Below are positions 61,320-64,000 of a stretch of DNA of 64,000 nt, one piece after another. The notes beneath the pieces were generated by a model. That model had not been told where the DNA came from. It worked only from the letters and a program-made list of their open reading frames with translations, and did no database searches. The DNA comes from Janthinobacterium sp. SUN073 (GTDB taxonomy: Bacteria > Pseudomonadota > Gammaproteobacteria > Burkholderiales > Burkholderiaceae_D), in contig NZ_JAPUBT010000014.1 of the NCBI RefSeq assembly GCF_030397665.1, forward strand, positions 6,744-70,743, given 5' to 3'. Positions within the stretch are counted from its first letter, which is position 1. Every line of letters starts with the position of its first letter. The translations under genes and the position numbers were made by a program.

Positions 61320-63038
61320 ATGAGTTTGCGCGATTTCAAGATAGGCACCCGGCTGGGGATAGGTTTTGGCAGCATCCTCGCCATCCTGGTGGTGGTGATC
61401 GTTTCGGCGAATGCACTGAATTATCGTAACAAGGCCCAGTTGCTCACGGGCCTGGCACTGGCCAGCGAAAAAAATACGCAGGCGTCGCTGATGAAAAGCG
61501 CGATGCTGGAAACCGGTATCGCCATGCGCAATATCGGCTTGCAGGGCGATGTGGGCCTGATGCAGGTGGAAGAGGGCAAGGTGCGCGAGCAGCGCAAGCT
61601 GTACGACGGCGCGCGCGGCAAGCTGTCCAGCCTGGGCCTGTCCGATGGCGAGAAGACGCTGCTGGCCAATATCGCCAGGGTCGACGGCGAAGTCGATGCC
61701 GCCTTCAAGGAGGCGATGGGGCAGGTGCTGGCGTTTAACAGCGAGGGCGCGGCGAAGGTGATTGCCACCCGCATCGACCCCTTGAACAAGACGACCCTGG
61801 CCGATATCAACAAGCTGCTCGACTTGCAGCATGTGGCGCAGCAAAGCTTCATGGACGATTCGCTGGCGGCCGATGCGCGCCTGATGACGGTACTGTTCAT
61901 CCTGGGCGGCGCGGCGGTGGCGATCGGCGCCTGGTGCGCCATCTTCATCACGCGCTCGATCACGGTGCCGCTGTCGGGCGCCTTGGCGGTGGCCCAGAAG
62001 GTGGCTGCAGGCGAGCTGACGTCGCGCGTGGTGGTCGAGGGCAAGGATGAAACGAGCGCGCTGCAGCAGGCGCTCAAGGACATGAACGAGAGCCTGGTGC
62101 AGACGGTCAGCGACGTGCGCAATGGGACGGACACCATCACCGTGGCATCGCGCGAGATCGCCAGCGGCAATGCGGACCTGTCGGCGCGCACGGAAACGCA
62201 GGCCAGTTCGCTCGAAGAGACGGCGTCGTCGATGGAAGAGCTGACGTCGACCGTGAAGCAGAACGCGGACAACGCGCGCCAGGCCAACCAGCTGGCCGTG
62301 TCGGCATCGTCGGTGGCGGAGCAGGGCGGCAAGGTGGTGGCGCAAGTGGTCGATACCATGGGTTCCATCAAGGATAGCTCGCGCAAGATCGTCGACATCA
62401 TCGGCGTCATTGACGGCATCGCGTTCCAGACGAATATCCTGGCGCTGAATGCGGCCGTCGAAGCGGCGCGCGCAGGCGAGCAGGGACGCGGCTTTGCGGT
62501 GGTGGCGTCGGAAGTGCGCAATCTGGCGCAACGCTCCGCTGGCGCCGCGAAAGAGATCAAGGGCCTGATCGGCGACTCGGTCGACAAGGTCGATGCGGGC
62601 AGCCGCCTGGTGGACGAGGCGGGACAGACCATGGGCCTGATCGTCACGTCGATCCGGCAGGTGGCCGACATCATGGGCGAGATCACGGCGGCAACGCAGG
62701 AACAGAGCCATGGCATCGAGGAAGTCAACCAGGCCATCGCGCAGATGGACCAGATGACGCAGCAAAATGCGGCGCTGGTCGAGGAAGCGGCGGCGGCGGC
62801 CGAAAGCATGCAGGAGCAGGCGCAGAAACTGGCCGATGCCGTCAGCATCTTCAAGCTGGACGGCGAGAGCGCGGCGCAGGCGGCAGTGCAAGCACCCGCG
62901 CCGGTGAAAGCGCCGGCACGGCCGGCACCGGGTGTGCCGGCAACGACACGGCGGTTGGCAAAGACGGCGCAGGCCGGCGCGCCACCGCCTGCGAAAAAGC
63001 TGGCGGCGGCCGGCGGCGACGATTGGGAAGAGTTCTGA
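61320..63038 (+). CDS. Methyl-accepting chemotaxis protein with C-terminal CheR-tether
   Basis: 572 residues. TM1 (IGFGSILAILVVVIVSANALN), a four-helix-bundle-type periplasmic sensor, TM2 (LFILGGAAVAIGAWCAIFI), HAMP, and the signalling domain with hairpin tip [35 protein letters not shown]. After a Pro/Ala-rich flexible tail the protein ends DDWEEF, matching the xWxxF tether bound by CheR in E. coli Tar/Tsr (NWETF). cheR is next. ATG 61320 follows TTGGAGA; a TTG at 61308 is rejected because it overlaps that site. Confidence 0.93.
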   Translation: MSLRDFKIGTRLGIGFGSILAILVVVIVSANALNYRNKAQLLTGLALASEKNTQASLMKSAMLETGIAMRNIGLQGDVGLMQVEEGKVREQRKLYDGARGKLSSLGLSDGEKTLLANIARVDGEVDAAFKEAMGQVLAFNSEGAAKVIATRIDPLNKTTLADINKLLDLQHVAQQSFMDDSLAADARLMTVLFILGGAAVAIGAWCAIFITRSITVPLSGALAVAQKVAAGELTSRVVVEGKDETSALQQALKDMNESLVQTVSDVRNGTDTITVASREIASGNADLSARTETQASSLEETASSMEELTSTVKQNADNARQANQLAVSASSVAEQGGKVVAQVVDTMGSIKDSSRKIVDIIGVIDGIAFQTNILALNAAVEAARAGEQGRGFAVVASEVRNLAQRSAGAAKEIKGLIGDSVDKVDAGSRLVDEAGQTMGLIVTSIRQVADIMGEITAATQEQSHGIEEVNQAIAQMDQMTQQNAALVEEAAAAAESMQEQAQKLADAVSIFKLDGESAAQAAVQAPAPVKAPARPAPGVPATTRRLAKTAQAGAPPPAKKLAAAGGDDWEEF

Positions 63039-63109
63039 CGCCAACCCGGTCCCGCTAGTTATACTTGCAAAGGCATTGGTCAGAGTAGTCATAGAGAGGT
63101 AAAAACAAA

Positions 63110-63982
63110 ATGCCGCAAACTAAAACGGATTCGGTCAAGGAATTTGATTTCACTGGCAAGGACTTCGAACGGGTCCGCGCCATGATTTACAAGCGGGCCG
63201 GCATCGCGCTGGCCGACAGCAAGCAGGAGATGGTCTACAGCCGCCTGGCCAGGCGCCTGCGCGCGACTGGCATTTCCTCGTTCGTTCGCTATCTGGACGA
63301 CCTGGAAGCGGGCCGCATGGGTGACGAGTGGGAAGCGTTCACGAATGCGCTGACGACCAACCTGACGTCGTTCTTCCGCGAGGCGCATCACTTCCCGCTG
63401 CTGGCCGAGCATGTGAAAAAACTGAGCGGTCCGATCACCATCTGGTGTTCGGCCAGTTCCACCGGCGAGGAGCCGTACTCGATCGCCATGACGGTGTGCG
63501 AGGCGTTCAATACGCTCACGCCGCCCGTCACCATCATCGCCACGGATATCGACACGAATGTGCTGGCCACGGGCGCCAATGGCGTCTACAACCTGGACCG
63601 GCTCGACAAGATGCCGGCCGACCGTGCACGGCGCTTTTTCTTGCGCGGCAAGGGTGATCGCGAGGGGCAGGTGCGGGTACGCCCGGAACTGCGCCAGATG
63701 ATCACCTTCAAGCCGCTCAACCTGCTGGCCGACAGCTGGCCCCTGACGGGACAGTTCGACGTCATCTTCTGCCGTAACGTGATGATTTATTTTGACAAGG
63801 CGACGCAGCGCAAGATCCTGTCGCGCTTTGTGCCGTTGATGAAGCCTGATGCCCTGCTGTTTGCGGGCCATTCGGAGAATTTCCTGTACGTGTCGGATTC
63901 ATTGAAGCTGCGCGGTAAAACAGTCTATGAGCTCGACCAGCCTCGGGGCGCCGCGCCCAAGGCATCGTCGCATCGTACATGA
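63110..63982 (+). CDS. cheR: Chemotaxis protein methyltransferase CheR
   Basis: 290 residues. The N-terminal helical domain (FERVRAMIYKRAGIALADSKQEMVYSRLARRLRATG), the SAM-binding IWCSASSTGEEPYSIAM, ITIIATDIDTNVL, and FDVIFCRNVMIYFDKATQRKIL are CheR signatures. It methylates receptor glutamates, and probably binds the DWEEF tail of the adjacent receptor. GAGAGGT precedes ATG 63110. Confidence 0.96.
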   Translation: MPQTKTDSVKEFDFTGKDFERVRAMIYKRAGIALADSKQEMVYSRLARRLRATGISSFVRYLDDLEAGRMGDEWEAFTNALTTNLTSFFREAHHFPLLAEHVKKLSGPITIWCSASSTGEEPYSIAMTVCEAFNTLTPPVTIIATDIDTNVLATGANGVYNLDRLDKMPADRARRFFLRGKGDREGQVRVRPELRQMITFKPLNLLADSWPLTGQFDVIFCRNVMIYFDKATQRKILSRFVPLMKPDALLFAGHSENFLYVSDSLKLRGKTVYELDQPRGAAPKASSHRT

Positions 63983-63991
63983 GAGTGAAAT

Positions 63992-64000
63992 ATGAGCCTG
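63992..64000 (+). CDS. Possible start of the next chemotaxis gene (cheD or cheB), truncated
   Basis: ATG AGC CTG at the window edge, with GAGAG at 63981-63985 close upstream and 9 bases after the cheR stop. In betaproteobacterial che clusters cheD commonly follows cheR. Only three codons are visible, so this is a guess. Confidence 0.3.

Noticed and set aside
60636-63092. 818-codon open frame antisense to cheW and the chemoreceptor
   Set aside because: Same shadow effect; crosses two real genes and an intergenic hairpin and shows no recognisable family.

Overview
The window is GC-rich, densely coding chromosome from a betaproteobacterium. The gene set (polyol ABC transporter with LamB-type porin, paired GH18/GH19 chitinases, FlhDC-MotAB-Che order, kynurenine pathway, many AraC/MocR regulators) fits Oxalobacteraceae, most likely Janthinobacterium or a close relative. 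This placement is inferred from gene content and protein style, not from a marker gene. I saw no tRNA, rRNA, CRISPR array, insertion sequence or prophage.

Layout. 1-4.3 kb: the 3' end of a very large secreted YDG/MBG-repeat protein carrying eight near-identical 264-bp repeats, then a sulfotransferase. 4.5-8.5 kb: two lipoprotein chitinases (GH19, GH18) sharing the same CBM5/12 plus Pro-Thr linker design. 8.5-17.7 kb: a polyol (mannitol/sorbitol type) uptake and oxidation locus, with a divergent LamB-family porin, binding protein, two permeases, ATPase, long-chain mannitol dehydrogenase and two tandem paralogous AraC regulators; a five-copy GATACT motif array lies in the divergent promoter region. 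17.8-23 kb: a phytase-like lipoprotein, an S9 peptidase and a small exported protein. 23.3-26.3 kb: an HD-GYP protein and a PAS-containing chemoreceptor. 26.3-34.4 kb: a DUF2071 protein, 3-hydroxybutyrate dehydrogenase, an AraC regulator and a divergent four-gene operon (AGPS-like flavin oxidase, GlpD, a small unknown protein, an FGGY kinase). 34.4-36.9 kb: a Fur-box-preceded TonB receptor gene that looks inactivated by two point lesions. 37-42.5 kb: a response regulator-PAS-GGDEF protein, an aminotransferase, and an EamA exporter divergent from a MocR regulator. 42.5-50 kb: htpG with a clear sigma-32 promoter, small membrane and hydrolase genes, and an exported MORN-type protein coupled to a leucine-rich protein. 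50-52.8 kb: kynU-kynA plus an RBBP9-type hydrolase. 53-64 kb: the motility and chemotaxis block flhDC, a membrane methyltransferase, motAB, a CheZ-like gene, cheY, cheA, cheW, an MCP and cheR, continuing out of the window.

The most notable signals are in the flhDC leader (two FliA-like promoters, a perfect FNR-type box and a perfect 19-bp palindrome), the CheZ-like gene between motB and cheY, the uncharacterised AGPS-like/GlpD/FGGY operon, the double-lesion TonB receptor, the GATACT operator array with duplicated AraC regulators, and two families of short intergenic palindromes. I found no single system that can be called new with certainty. Family names come from motif and sequence recognition without database searches.
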